DNA of 13,663 bases. It comes from JAAYJR01 sp964540755. GTDB taxonomy: Bacteria; Bacteroidota; Bacteroidia; Bacteroidales; Prolixibacteraceae. The position numbers and the translations under genes were made by a program. The stretch is from contig CAZIOB010000003.1 in the NCBI GenBank assembly GCA_964540755.1, positions 1-13,663 on the forward strand. The letters run 5' to 3'. Under the pieces are notes generated by a model. The model worked only from the letters and a program-made list of their open reading frames with translations. It ran no database searches and was not told where the DNA came from. Positions 4,464-12,994 of this stretch are shown here, piece after piece (positions within the stretch are counted from its first letter, which is position 1; the number at the start of each line of letters is the position of its first letter).

Positions 4464-7274
4464 GTGTATACTCTGCTATTTATTCTTTTTGCTACCTTTA
4501 CTATATTTGTGATATACAAAGGACAAAAAATCAAAAACAAATCTCTCACTGTATTAGGGATAATTATTGGATTCCTGACTCTCTTCATGACCTGGTTCAT
4601 GGATTTCTGGGGAGAAAAATTATGGTTCGACCAACTGGGTTATAATGAGAGGTTCTGGACAGTCTGGTTGTCCAAGATCGGCCTTTTCGCAGGGGCCTTC
4701 ATTATAGGTGGCTTATATATCTCTTTATTAACATTCTCATTAAGGCAAAAAAGGCAAAAGATCATACGGTATATTGCTATCCTTTCAGGAGCTGTTTTAT
4801 GCGGAATCTGGTTCTATTCCAATTGGGAACTGGTTCTTAAATATTTTTTCAGGGTATCAACTGATGTTTTCGACCCAATACTGAATATTAACAGCGGATT
4901 TTACCTTTTTGTGTATCCTTTCCTGGAAATGATCTACAGTACTTTGCTTGTTTTGAGCATTATTGCATTTGCAGCTTCCTTTCTTACAAGCTTGAGTGCT
5001 ACCGAAGGGGAGAATTCAAATTTTGTACTCAGAGAAGATGCCGCAAAGAATAAGTCGCTTTTTCTTAGCGCAGGTATAATCTTACTGGTTTTGGCATTTG
5101 GCAAATTCATTAAAAGATACGGGCTACTTTATTCAGAGCAGGGTGTCGTTTCGGGACCGGGATGGACAGATGCTAATATAAGGCTTCCGATGTTAATGAT
5201 CATGTCAATTATTACGGCTATAGCAGCTATAATAATTATGATACCCGGTCTCAGAAATTCTATAGCCGGCATATTTACGCGAAATAGAAAAGTAAGAGGG
5301 TTACAGGCAATGTTTATTATACCTGCTATTACATTTTCATTATGGATAATTGCTTTGGCAGTATTACCCGCATTATACCAGTGGCTTAAAGTAGAACCTA
5401 ATGAAATAACGGTTGAACGTCCGTATATCAAACACAATATTGAATTTACCAGAAAAGCATTTCACCTTGATAAAGTCGAAGAGAATCAGTTTCCTGTATC
5501 AGAAAATTTTTCTCAGGATGTTGTTTCATCAAACAAAGACCTGCTGAATAATATCAGGTTATGGGATTACCGAGCTCTGGATGCAGTATTTAAACAGTTC
5601 CAGGAAATAAGATTATATTATGAATTTTCGGATGTTGACATTGACCGTTATACCATTGGCAATGCTTATAATGAAGTCATGGTATCGGCCAGGGAAATGG
5701 AACCTTCGAATCTGCCTTCCGAAAGCCAGACCTTCGTAAATAAAAGATTTAAATATACTCATGGTTACGGCATAACACTTAACAGGGTAAATGAATTTAC
5801 AGAAGAAGGATTACCAAAACTGTTGGTAAAAGATATTCCGCCAGTAAGTAAATTTGATGATCTCAAAATAACACGACCCGAAATTTATTATGGCGAGCTT
5901 ACCGATGAGTTTGTTGTCGTCAACAGTGAAGAAAAGGAATTTGATTATCCCAGTGGTGAAAATAATGTATATGCCAGATATGAAGGAAACGGGGGTGTTC
6001 AATTATCCGGCCTGTGGCGTAAATTTCTTTATGGTTCTAATTACGGCGGAACACGTTTCCTTCTTTCAGGATATCCCCAAAAAGACAGCCGGATAATGTT
6101 GCACCGCCAGATTGCTGAGAGAGTAAGGACACTGGCACCTTTTCTCAGCTTCGATGACGATCCCTATATTGTACTCAACGAAGGCCATCTGTACTGGATA
6201 ATCGACGCATATACAACATCGGCATTTTATCCTTACAGTGAACCATTCAAATCAGTGGAAAAAATTGAATATGAAAGAGGGATAAGGGACAGAAGATTAT
6301 TTAATGAGATCCGTTACAACTTAAGAGGCAAAAATTATATTCGCAATTCCGTTAAAATTACGGTTGATGCTTATTCAGGCGAAGTAAATCTTTATATTTT
6401 CGAAGAGGAAGATCCTCTTGTACAAGTATATAAAAAAATATTTCCCGGCTTATTAAAAAACAGGTCTGCAATGCCGGCGGGACTGACGGATCATGTGCGT
6501 TACCCCGCAGATATGTTGCTGATACAGGGACTGGTTTATTCGAAATACCACATGACCGACCCGGCTGTTTTTTACAACCAGGAGGACTTATGGGTACGGG
6601 CAACAGAGAAATACTATAATAATGTACAAGCCGTGGAACCTTATTATATTATGTGGGAACAACCCGGAACTGACAATATGGAATTTTCCCTTATACTGCC
6701 ATTTACCCCAAAAAACAAACAGGTAATGATCGGATGGATAGCGGGATTATGCGACGGAGAAAACTACGGGCGATTTCTGGCTTACAAATTTCCAAAAGAA
6801 AAAAGAATACTGGGCACCCAGCAGGTCGAAACAAAAATTGACCAGGACTCATATCTTTCGGGACAGCTAACCTTGTGGGACCAGAGAGGCTCTAACATCA
6901 TACGCGGAAATGTACTGGCAATACCAATCAATAGTACAATAATATATGTTGAACCAATTTATTTACAGTCAGAAACCTCTGCATATCCCGAATTAAGACT
7001 TGTAGCCGTTATGCATAATGATAATCTCAGCTATGCGGAAACATTCGACGAAGCTTTGTCAGGTTTTTATCAGGAACAGGAAACAATACAAGAAGAAGAT
7101 AAAAAAATTACGCCCGGACAAGTGGTTAGTAACCAGGAACTCATAAACAGGGCTAATACCGCTTTTGAAAATTATCTGAAATATATGAATGAAAAAAATT
7201 TCCGGCAGGCCGGAGAGGCACTTGAAGAGTTACAACAAACATTAGAAAAATTAACAGAAAAAAATAATCAATAA
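4464..7274 (+). CDS. UPF0182 family large membrane protein
   Basis: The protein has 936 residues, near the usual 900-1000 for UPF0182. The N-terminal third (about 1-310) has eight hydrophobic segments, around 3-18, 28-46, 70-92, 101-120, 147-175, 198-215, 241-262 and 282-306. Family-typical stretches are EKLWFDQLGYNERFWTVW near 51-68, GWTDANIRLP near 233-242, and EPNEITVERPYIKHNIEFTR at 311-330. The remaining 600 residues form the large soluble domain, followed by a helical tail (about 885-936). The function of the family is unknown; I assign none. The start is GTG at 4464: the upstream frame hits TAA at 4446, and the next ATG would remove the first helix. The stop is 12 bases before the DUF2267 gene, indicating an operon. 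Confidence 0.9.
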   Translation: MYTLLFILFATFTIFVIYKGQKIKNKSLTVLGIIIGFLTLFMTWFMDFWGEKLWFDQLGYNERFWTVWLSKIGLFAGAFIIGGLYISLLTFSLRQKRQKIIRYIAILSGAVLCGIWFYSNWELVLKYFFRVSTDVFDPILNINSGFYLFVYPFLEMIYSTLLVLSIIAFAASFLTSLSATEGENSNFVLREDAAKNKSLFLSAGIILLVLAFGKFIKRYGLLYSEQGVVSGPGWTDANIRLPMLMIMSIITAIAAIIIMIPGLRNSIAGIFTRNRKVRGLQAMFIIPAITFSLWIIALAVLPALYQWLKVEPNEITVERPYIKHNIEFTRKAFHLDKVEENQFPVSENFSQDVVSSNKDLLNNIRLWDYRALDAVFKQFQEIRLYYEFSDVDIDRYTIGNAYNEVMVSAREMEPSNLPSESQTFVNKRFKYTHGYGITLNRVNEFTEEGLPKLLVKDIPPVSKFDDLKITRPEIYYGELTDEFVVVNSEEKEFDYPSGENNVYARYEGNGGVQLSGLWRKFLYGSNYGGTRFLLSGYPQKDSRIMLHRQIAERVRTLAPFLSFDDDPYIVLNEGHLYWIIDAYTTSAFYPYSEPFKSVEKIEYERGIRDRRLFNEIRYNLRGKNYIRNSVKITVDAYSGEVNLYIFEEEDPLVQVYKKIFPGLLKNRSAMPAGLTDHVRYPADMLLIQGLVYSKYHMTDPAVFYNQEDLWVRATEKYYNNVQAVEPYYIMWEQPGTDNMEFSLILPFTPKNKQVMIGWIAGLCDGENYGRFLAYKFPKEKRILGTQQVETKIDQDSYLSGQLTLWDQRGSNIIRGNVLAIPINSTIIYVEPIYLQSETSAYPELRLVAVMHNDNLSYAETFDEALSGFYQEQETIQEEDKKITPGQVVSNQELINRANTAFENYLKYMNEKNFRQAGEALEELQQTLEKLTEKNNQ

Positions 7275-7286
7275 AAAAATAACGTT

Positions 7287-7736
7287 ATGGCATTAAATTT
7301 TGACAAATACGCACAAGAAGGAAACGAATTTGTAAACAATCTGGCAGCTAAGCTGGGTCATCCACAGGAAATAGCAAGGACAGGCATCATACTTCGTGCA
7401 GTTATGCATACCCTGCGGGACAGGCTGACGATCAGTGAATCACTGCACTTGCTCGCCCAACTGCCCATGTTTCTGAAGGCCGTTTATGTCGAGAACTGGA
7501 AATATATTGAAAAGCCCGCACGCTTTACAACATTGGACGATCTTACGGATGAAGTAAAAAAATATCAGGACAATTATGGGGAAAGCGAATTTAACTGGGA
7601 AATGCATACTAAAGATATCGTAAGCACAGTTCTGGAAGAATTGGGCAAATTTATCTCAAAAGGAGAATCAGAACATATAAAGGCTCAGCTACCGCAGGAA
7701 CTGGAAAATTTCTTTATGCACAGTTTACATAAATAG
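7287..7736 (+). CDS. DUF2267 domain protein
   Basis: The protein has 149 residues and a DUF2267 fold over nearly its full length: an N-terminal helix FDKYAQEGNEFVNNLAAKLG, the core ILRAVMHTLRDRLTISESLHLLAQLPMFLKAVYVENW (about 32-68), and a second four-helix half ending in IKAQLPQELENFF. No signal peptide or membrane helix is seen. The biochemical role of DUF2267 is unknown. The 12-base gap after UPF0182 implies co-transcription. No obvious terminator follows before the convergent Fpg gene. Confidence 0.85.
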   Translation: MALNFDKYAQEGNEFVNNLAAKLGHPQEIARTGIILRAVMHTLRDRLTISESLHLLAQLPMFLKAVYVENWKYIEKPARFTTLDDLTDEVKKYQDNYGESEFNWEMHTKDIVSTVLEELGKFISKGESEHIKAQLPQELENFFMHSLHK

Positions 7737-7903
7737 TCCGTCTGGAAAGTCCGCTGACTGCGTTATGCCCGCCCTCAAAATGGTCATTTACGAATAACAA
7801 ACTCACAGCAGACTATACTGTAGATCGGACGACCGGAACGGAATGTAATCCGGATGATGTATTGGTGTGTTAATCGCAAATAAACATTTTACTTTGTCAT
7901 TTA

Positions 7904-8683
7904 TCATATCTTCTGGCAGGAAGGACAATAATATGCTGACCTGCCGGAAACTTTTATTTTCTTAATTTTGGTATCACATTTGGGACATTTATCGCCTTCC
8001 TTACGGTGAGGCAGGAGGTAACTTTTTGGAAATTCAGAAACATCAGCTTCTTTTTCAATAGCTTTCTTAAGAACTCGCCGGGTATTTTTAAATAACTTCT
8101 TCATATCGGATTCAGATAATTCATTTGTATGCTTTTGGGGATGAATGCCGGATTGAAATAAAATCTCATCCGAATAGATATTACCAATACCTGAAATTTT
8201 GGACTGATCTGTAATGGCAGATTTAACCATTGAGTTCTTTTCCTTAAGCAACAAAACAAATTCATCCCCTGTTATTTCCAATGCATCCACACCCAGTTCC
8301 TTACCTTCTACATATTTATCCAAATCATCCGTAAGCTCGACATAGCCAAGTTTCCGTGTACAGGTATAATGCAGTTTGTGATCATTTCTAAAAACAAAAC
8401 TACATTTTGTATACTCAGGAGCATCCTCATCATATTCTTGATACTTTAACTCGCCGGTCATACCAAAATGCATTGCCACCGTTATATTATTATCGGCCGA
8501 TAAAAACAAATTTTTACCCTGGCGGATTATTTTTTCAAACTTGTGGTCTTTGAGCTTTTTGTTAAATTCCTTTTTTGTTATATCAACAAAATCAGGATCT
8601 TGTATTTCTATGATTTCGATCTCCGAGTTTTTACTCTTCTCGGCTTCTTTGCGAAAAACTTCTACATCGGGTAATTCAGGCAT
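7904..8683 (-). CDS. mutM: Fpg/MutM-family DNA glycosylase-AP lyase
   Basis: The protein has 259 residues, slightly shorter than the usual 270. It excises oxidised bases and cleaves the AP site in base excision repair. Pro2 and Glu3 of MPELPDVE are the catalytic imino acid and glutamate. Other family elements are the conserved lysine in QGKNLFL (Lys57), HFGMTGEL (72-79, wedge Met75), the helix-two-turn-helix DQSKISGIGNIYSDEILF (159-176), and a zinc finger with Cys233, Cys236, Cys253 and Cys256. Arg248 in GRSAYYC fits the phosphate-binding arginine. The usual DPRRFG loop is CTRKLG (108-113): the arginine is kept, but the Phe that fills the gap left by the flipped base is Leu112. It could be a Nei-like variant; the Fpg assignment is favoured by the finger and N-terminus. 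The frame starts at ATG 8683 and lies downstream of ppsA on the same strand. Confidence 0.88.
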   Translation of the reverse strand: MPELPDVEVFRKEAEKSKNSEIEIIEIQDPDFVDITKKEFNKKLKDHKFEKIIRQGKNLFLSADNNITVAMHFGMTGELKYQEYDEDAPEYTKCSFVFRNDHKLHYTCTRKLGYVELTDDLDKYVEGKELGVDALEITGDEFVLLLKEKNSMVKSAITDQSKISGIGNIYSDEILFQSGIHPQKHTNELSESDMKKLFKNTRRVLKKAIEKEADVSEFPKSYLLPHRKEGDKCPKCDTKIKKIKVSGRSAYYCPSCQKI

Positions 8684-8729
8684 AACTTTAATTTTTTTAA
8701 TTGTTGTACGGGTAAATTATTAACTCTTT

Positions 8730-8764
8730 TTACCCCGGCATAAATGCCGGTGCTAAGGATAACT
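8730..8764 (+). repeat. GC-rich palindromic repeat, copy 2
   Basis: Identical to 4104-4138 at 34 of 35 positions. The single change, G to T at 8751, breaks one pair of the ccccggca/tgccgggg stem. It lies between ppsA and the Fpg gene, about 4.6 kb from copy 1. Confidence 0.75.
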
Positions 8765-8780
8765 CTTTGTTCAAGCTCTT

Positions 8781-8805
8781 GCATAAATGCCGCGGCTAAG
8801 GATAA
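8781..8805 (+). repeat. Partial third copy of the palindromic repeat
   Basis: The 25 bases from GCATAAATGCC to GCTAAGGATAA match copies 1 and 2 with one mismatch (C at 8793 or adjacent). The left arm is replaced by CTCTT, so the strong stem is lost. It is offset 43 bases from copy 2 and ends two bases before the ppsA stop codon. Confidence 0.65.
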
Positions 8806-8807
8806 AT

Positions 8808-11186
8808 TTATTTTTCAGCTTTAACGATGTTTTCTATTCCTTTTGCAACAGCATCGGGATTAAAGGAAATACTGTCGATTCCTTTCTCAACCAGGAATTG
8901 TGCCATCTCAGGGAAATCACTGGATGCCTGACCGCATAAACCGATTTTACGGTTTTTTTTATGTACTTTTTCAATGGCCTGACTGATCATCCATTTCACA
9001 GCTTCATTTTTTTCATTAAAAAGATTGCTGACCAGCTCCGAATCTCTGTCGATACCCAGGGTCAACTGTGTCAGATCATTTGAACCTATTGAGAAACCGT
9101 CGAATATATCTACAAACTCCTCAGCGAGGATAACATTACTTGGAATTTCAGTCATTACATATATCTCCAGGTCGTTTTCTCCCCTTTTCAAACCGTGTTC
9201 AGCCATTTCCTTCTGAACTTTTTCACCTTCTTCAACAGTCCGGCAGAATGGGATCATCAGCTTAATGTTAGTCAGTCCCATCTCATCACGAACTTTACGC
9301 ATAGCTTCACATTCAAGGCCGAATCCTTCTTTGTATTTTTCATGATAATAACGTGATGCCCCCCTAAAGCCTACCATAGGGTTCTCTTCATCCGGTTCAA
9401 AACCCTGACCTCCTATCAGATCAGCATACTCATTCGATTTGAAATCACTCATTCTTACTATTACATCTTTAGGATAAAACGCAGCTGCAATAGTACCTAC
9501 AGCACGTGAAAGCTTCTCAACAAAATATTCCTTTTTATCTTCATAGCCAATGGTGATCTTTTCAATCTCTTCTCTGACTTTTTCATCTTCAATCTCATCG
9601 AATTTCATTAATGCTAGGGGGTGTACCTTAATGCTGTTGTTGATGACAAACTCAAGGCGCATCAATCCTACCCCGTTTACCGGCAGCATGGCATTATTAA
9701 AGGCAGTACCGGGATTTGCCAGGATCAGCATAACTTCCGTCTTTGGCTTACCGAGCTTATCCAGATCTATTTCAACTTCTTCCCATTCCAGTATACCGTC
9801 ATATATCCGGCCAAGATTTCCCTTTGCACATGATACAGTAACTTCCTGACCGTCTTTCAGTTTTTCAGTGGCATCCCCGGCTCCGACAACTGCTACAGCC
9901 CCCAGTTCACAGGCAACTATTGCAGCATGACTGGTACGACCTCCACTATTGGTAATAATAGCCGATGCTTTTTTCATTACGGGATCCCAATCAGGATTAG
10001 TGATCTCTGTCACAAGCACATCTCCCTTTTCCAGTTTATCCGATTCATCGGGTGACTCCAAAATTTTAACTTTGCCTGCAGCAATCTTGTCACCTATACC
10101 TATCGCAGTGATCAGCGGTTCTTTCCCTTCCTGCTCAATGTCGTATTTTTTAAGCCTGCCGGTTTCCTCTTTTGAAGAATGCACAGTTTCCGGTCTTGCC
10201 TGAACAATGTACAGTTCACCGGAATCCCCGTCCTTTGCCCATTCTATATCCATCGGTTTATCGTAATGCTTTTCAATCTCAAGGCACCATTTTCCCAGTT
10301 TGACAAGTTCATCATCTGTTAACACGAATTTATTTCTTCTATCTTCGGGAGTTTCTTTATTTTCTGTGGTTACATCGCTTTCTCCTTCTTCTACATAAAC
10401 CATCATTTTAGCTTTTGTTCCCAATGTCTTTAACAGAACCGGGTCTTTATCATTTTTCAAAGCCTCTTTGAACAGATAAAATTCATCCGTCCGCACCGTT
10501 CCCTGAACAACATTTTCACCCAGTCCCCATGTCCCGTTAACAAGAATAACATTTTCAAAACCACTGTCCGGATCTATTGTAAAAGCCACTCCTGCCGAGG
10601 CTTTATCTGACCTCACCATTTTCTGTATACCCACAGAGAGCGCTACTTTCATATGTTCAAATCCGTTCTCTTCACGATATTTAATAGCTCTGTCTGTAAA
10701 CAATGAAGCAACACACTTCTTCCATGCTTTCATCAATTCATCTTCATTCTTTATATTCAGATATGTTTCATGCTGCCCTGCAAAACTGGCGTCGGGCAGG
10801 TCTTCTGCCGTGGCGCTGCTTCTGACTGCCACGCTGGTCAGCGTTTTATCTCTATCTTTCAGCGCTTTGTATCCTTCGAGTATGGCATCCTGGATTTCTT
10901 CGGGGATCGTCGCCTCCATAATTAAATTTCTGCATTTTCCTCCCGCTTTCTCCAATTGTTCAGAATCTCCTGCATCAAGAGAAGACAGTACATCTTTCAG
11001 CGATCCTTCTATTTTATTTTCCCTGATAAACTTACGATAAGCCTCTGCTGAAGTGGCATAACCGTCAGGGATATTTATACCTTTGGAACTAAGCTCGGTA
11101 AACATCTCACCCAGCGATGCATTTTTCCCGCCTACTTCTTTTACTTTCGAATTGTCCAATTCTTCAAATTTATATATTAATGCCAT
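8808..11186 (-). CDS. ppsA: Phosphoenolpyruvate synthase (pyruvate, water dikinase)
   Basis: The protein has 792 residues, the same length as E. coli PpsA. It converts pyruvate and ATP to phosphoenolpyruvate, AMP and phosphate, for gluconeogenesis. The N-terminal ATP-grasp-like domain (1-340) includes GGKNASLGEM (19-28) and AVRSSATAEDLPDASFAGQ (120-138). The swivelling phosphohistidine domain carries GGRTSHAAI with catalytic His420. The C-terminal PEP/pyruvate TIM barrel includes NPMVGFRGASRY (602-613), GSNDLTQLTLG (701-711) and GLCGQASSD with catalytic Cys751. All key residues are intact. Pyruvate phosphate dikinase is less likely because the length and motif wording follow PpsA. The start ATG at 11186 gives MALIYKFEELD. 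A promoter-like pair and an inverted repeat lie upstream. Confidence 0.95.
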   Translation of the reverse strand: MALIYKFEELDNSKVKEVGGKNASLGEMFTELSSKGINIPDGYATSAEAYRKFIRENKIEGSLKDVLSSLDAGDSEQLEKAGGKCRNLIMEATIPEEIQDAILEGYKALKDRDKTLTSVAVRSSATAEDLPDASFAGQHETYLNIKNEDELMKAWKKCVASLFTDRAIKYREENGFEHMKVALSVGIQKMVRSDKASAGVAFTIDPDSGFENVILVNGTWGLGENVVQGTVRTDEFYLFKEALKNDKDPVLLKTLGTKAKMMVYVEEGESDVTTENKETPEDRRNKFVLTDDELVKLGKWCLEIEKHYDKPMDIEWAKDGDSGELYIVQARPETVHSSKEETGRLKKYDIEQEGKEPLITAIGIGDKIAAGKVKILESPDESDKLEKGDVLVTEITNPDWDPVMKKASAIITNSGGRTSHAAIVACELGAVAVVGAGDATEKLKDGQEVTVSCAKGNLGRIYDGILEWEEVEIDLDKLGKPKTEVMLILANPGTAFNNAMLPVNGVGLMRLEFVINNSIKVHPLALMKFDEIEDEKVREEIEKITIGYEDKKEYFVEKLSRAVGTIAAAFYPKDVIVRMSDFKSNEYADLIGGQGFEPDEENPMVGFRGASRYYHEKYKEGFGLECEAMRKVRDEMGLTNIKLMIPFCRTVEEGEKVQKEMAEHGLKRGENDLEIYVMTEIPSNVILAEEFVDIFDGFSIGSNDLTQLTLGIDRDSELVSNLFNEKNEAVKWMISQAIEKVHKKNRKIGLCGQASSDFPEMAQFLVEKGIDSISFNPDAVAKGIENIVKAEK

Positions 11187-11232
11187 AATTTAATTTTTTA
11201 TTGTTTCTAATTGAATATACGGATCCGTTCTG

Positions 11233-11262
11233 TAAAGCTATTATGCCCTCTTTTTAGACAAA
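11233..11262 (-). promoter_or_regulatory. Bacteroidota-type promoter candidate for ppsA
   Basis: On the - strand, TTTG (11262-11259) is followed after 18 bases by TAGCTTTA (11240-11233). This fits the -33 TTTG and -7 TAnnTTTG elements of Bacteroidota promoters with one mismatch. It predicts a leader of about 40 bases to the start codon at 11186. Confidence 0.4.
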
Positions 11263-11277
11263 TTATTCATATTTGTC
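11257..11277. promoter_or_regulatory. Inverted repeat (candidate operator) overlapping the ppsA promoter
   Basis: GACAAAT (11257-11263) and ATTTGTC (11271-11277) form a perfect 7+7 inverted repeat with a 7-base spacer. It covers the putative -33 TTTG of ppsA. The symmetry and position suggest a site for a dimeric regulator controlling the gluconeogenic gene; the regulator is not in the window. Confidence 0.45.
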
Positions 11278-11346
11278 AGGCTAATTTTCAATTGATTACC
11301 AAAGCAGAAAATTTTATAATTAACAATTTTAGTTTCTTTGCCGGAC

Positions 11347-12345
11347 TCATCTCATATATTTTGCCATTAATTCGATGAATTTCTTCACATCGTTCAATTC
11401 CTTTTCATTCTCATTTTCATTCATTTGTTTTGCACTGATCACTGTAACTTTTGCCCTGACATTTGCCCTGTAGCTTTTATAATACTGGAATAATTCCCTC
11501 ATTTTAGGATCATCATTCAAACCTGAATATTTCAGATATTTTTTGTAGAACATTTCGCTGAAATCTTCTTTTCCGTAAAAATCAAGATCCACACATAAAA
11601 AAGCAATGTCATTTAACACATCAATCTGACGAAAATCACTGTTAAACTCAATACAGTCAAATATTACCGGGTCATCATAAAGAAAAATATTACGAACATT
11701 GAGGTCGCCATGGCAATCCCTGTGAAAACCCGAAATAACCCTTTCATTAGAATAGCTCCTGTTTGCATTCAGATAATTAAATGACTTATCAATACAATTA
11801 TCCACTATCTCTTTATATTCCTTACCCAGTAATTTTGAGATATAATCGCCCTGATTTTCAATATCAGCATAGTTTTCCTGAAATTCCAGCGTTCCGAATA
11901 CATTTTTCACCACAGTAGCGCTTTTATGAAATTCAGCAACTTTCTTCGCCAGGGCATTAATATGGGTTTCAGATACTTCATCATTTCCAAGCATCTCATC
12001 CATCTCTTTTTGTTGATCCATACGCTTCATTTTTACGGTATAGTCAATAATACCGTTTCCGTTTCCCGTTTCTTTAATTACAAGATTTTCAGTTATTGGC
12101 AAAACGGCAAGATACATATCAGGTTCCACCCGTTTATTAAGCTTCATTTCTTCATGACAGAAAAATTTTCGTTTTTCCAGTGATGAAAAATCAAGAAAAG
12201 TATACTTTACCGGACGCTTAATTTTAAATGCATAATTATCTGTAAGGATAACCCATGAAATATGTGTTTCCCTGAGCTCGGAATTATTGCAACTATCAGG
12301 CAGGTTACATTCATTCATAAGTTTTCTTACCTGATTATCATCCAT
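11347..12345 (-). CDS. Aminoglycoside-phosphotransferase-fold kinase, COG2187 type
   Basis: From ATG at 12345 the protein has 332 residues (MDDNQVRKLMNE). The open frame extends to 12393, but the 16 extra residues are hydrophobic and unlike the family, so the internal start is preferred. Motifs, numbered from 12345: a beta-strand lysine in YAFKIKRPV (Lys41 or Lys43), catalytic loop CHGDLNVRN (His212, Asp214, Asn219), and a metal-binding-type FDCIEF (Asp230). These are the protein-kinase-like features of the APH superfamily. The wording is that of the uncharacterised COG2187 group, often fused to a P-loop kinase, so antibiotic resistance is not implied and the substrate is unknown. The P-loop partner is encoded separately just upstream. 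Confidence 0.8.
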   Translation of the reverse strand: MDDNQVRKLMNECNLPDSCNNSELRETHISWVILTDNYAFKIKRPVKYTFLDFSSLEKRKFFCHEEMKLNKRVEPDMYLAVLPITENLVIKETGNGNGIIDYTVKMKRMDQQKEMDEMLGNDEVSETHINALAKKVAEFHKSATVVKNVFGTLEFQENYADIENQGDYISKLLGKEYKEIVDNCIDKSFNYLNANRSYSNERVISGFHRDCHGDLNVRNIFLYDDPVIFDCIEFNSDFRQIDVLNDIAFLCVDLDFYGKEDFSEMFYKKYLKYSGLNDDPKMRELFQYYKSYRANVRAKVTVISAKQMNENENEKELNDVKKFIELMAKYMR

Positions 12346-12425
12346 ATTTTTAAATTTTATAAATATTACTAAACAATTGATCGACAAATACATAATCCAG
12401 CTGACAGCCGGTAAAATTCCTATTC

Positions 12426-12917
12426 TTATATATATATGTATTTTTTCACCTTACTTATCATTTCATCCACTTTATTATCGTCCGACAATAATTCAAGATG
12501 ATCTTCCTCTTCTGACTCAAAACAATCCCTGATCTTTAAGTAGACTGCAAAATCTGCCTCGCTGTATCTCCTGTCCTTTTGCAATCTTTTCTTTACTGTT
12601 TCGCCAGTGGCTTTTATCTCGATCAAATAAATTTTATCATTCTTTTCCTCTGCAATTTTTTTTACCGTTTCCCTTCTTTTTCTTTTATGAAAAGTACCGT
12701 CAACAATCACATCAGAGCCATTTTTAAGTTCTTTAGCCACATGCTTATAAAGCTCATTATAAACCTGCTGCTTTGCTTTTTCATTATACTTTCCCCTGAA
12801 ATTCATTTTATCCCTGATTATATCTGTATTCAGATGCACCATATCGTTCTTTGCCGCAAAATGTTTCGAAAAAAATGTTTTGCCTGTACCCGGCAATCCA
12901 TAAACTAAAATTATCAT
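12426..12917 (-). CDS. P-loop kinase, COG0645/AAA_33 type
   Basis: The protein has 163 residues. Walker A is GLPGTGKT at 7-14. The acidic strand end is LNTDIIR near 34-40. VIVDGTFHKRKRRE near 70-83 resembles the Walker B/substrate region of predicted nucleotide- or polynucleotide-type small-molecule kinases. A lid-like arginine-rich segment, KKRLQKDRRYSE, lies near 109-120. In many bacteria this domain is the C-terminal half of a fusion with a COG2187 kinase. Here it is a separate gene directly upstream of that partner, so the two probably act together (inference). The substrate is unknown. The stop is 80 bases before the preferred start of the next gene, and the start is 77 bases after ligA. 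Confidence 0.8.
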   Translation of the reverse strand: MIILVYGLPGTGKTFFSKHFAAKNDMVHLNTDIIRDKMNFRGKYNEKAKQQVYNELYKHVAKELKNGSDVIVDGTFHKRKRRETVKKIAEEKNDKIYLIEIKATGETVKKRLQKDRRYSEADFAVYLKIRDCFESEEEDHLELLSDDNKVDEMISKVKKYIYI

Positions 12918-12994
12918 GACATAAATTATTATTCATATAACCGGTAATATTTATCTTCTCTTTTAAATATACCTGACAAAATATTTGCCTTTTA

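Noticed and set aside
7740..7830. On the - strand a short frame reads LLFVNDHFEGGHNA, faintly like the C-terminus of DUF72 proteins
   Set aside because: Only about 20 residues, bounded by a stop, with no further supporting similarity. A degraded remnant is possible but cannot be supported from the sequence alone.
7833..7853. CCGGA/TCCGG hairpin between the convergent DUF2267 and Fpg genes
   Set aside because: Five-pair stem, 11-base loop, and no T tract on either strand; not a convincing terminator.
8730..8805. CRISPR-like array from the two nearby repeat copies
   Set aside because: Only two copies, one incomplete, with a spacing of 43 bases and a third copy 4.6 kb away; no cas genes. It fits a dispersed palindromic repeat instead.
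11347..12345. Antibiotic (aminoglycoside) resistance gene
   Set aside because: It has the APH fold motifs, but the wording is that of COG2187, a widespread uncharacterised group paired with a P-loop kinase, in a housekeeping context.
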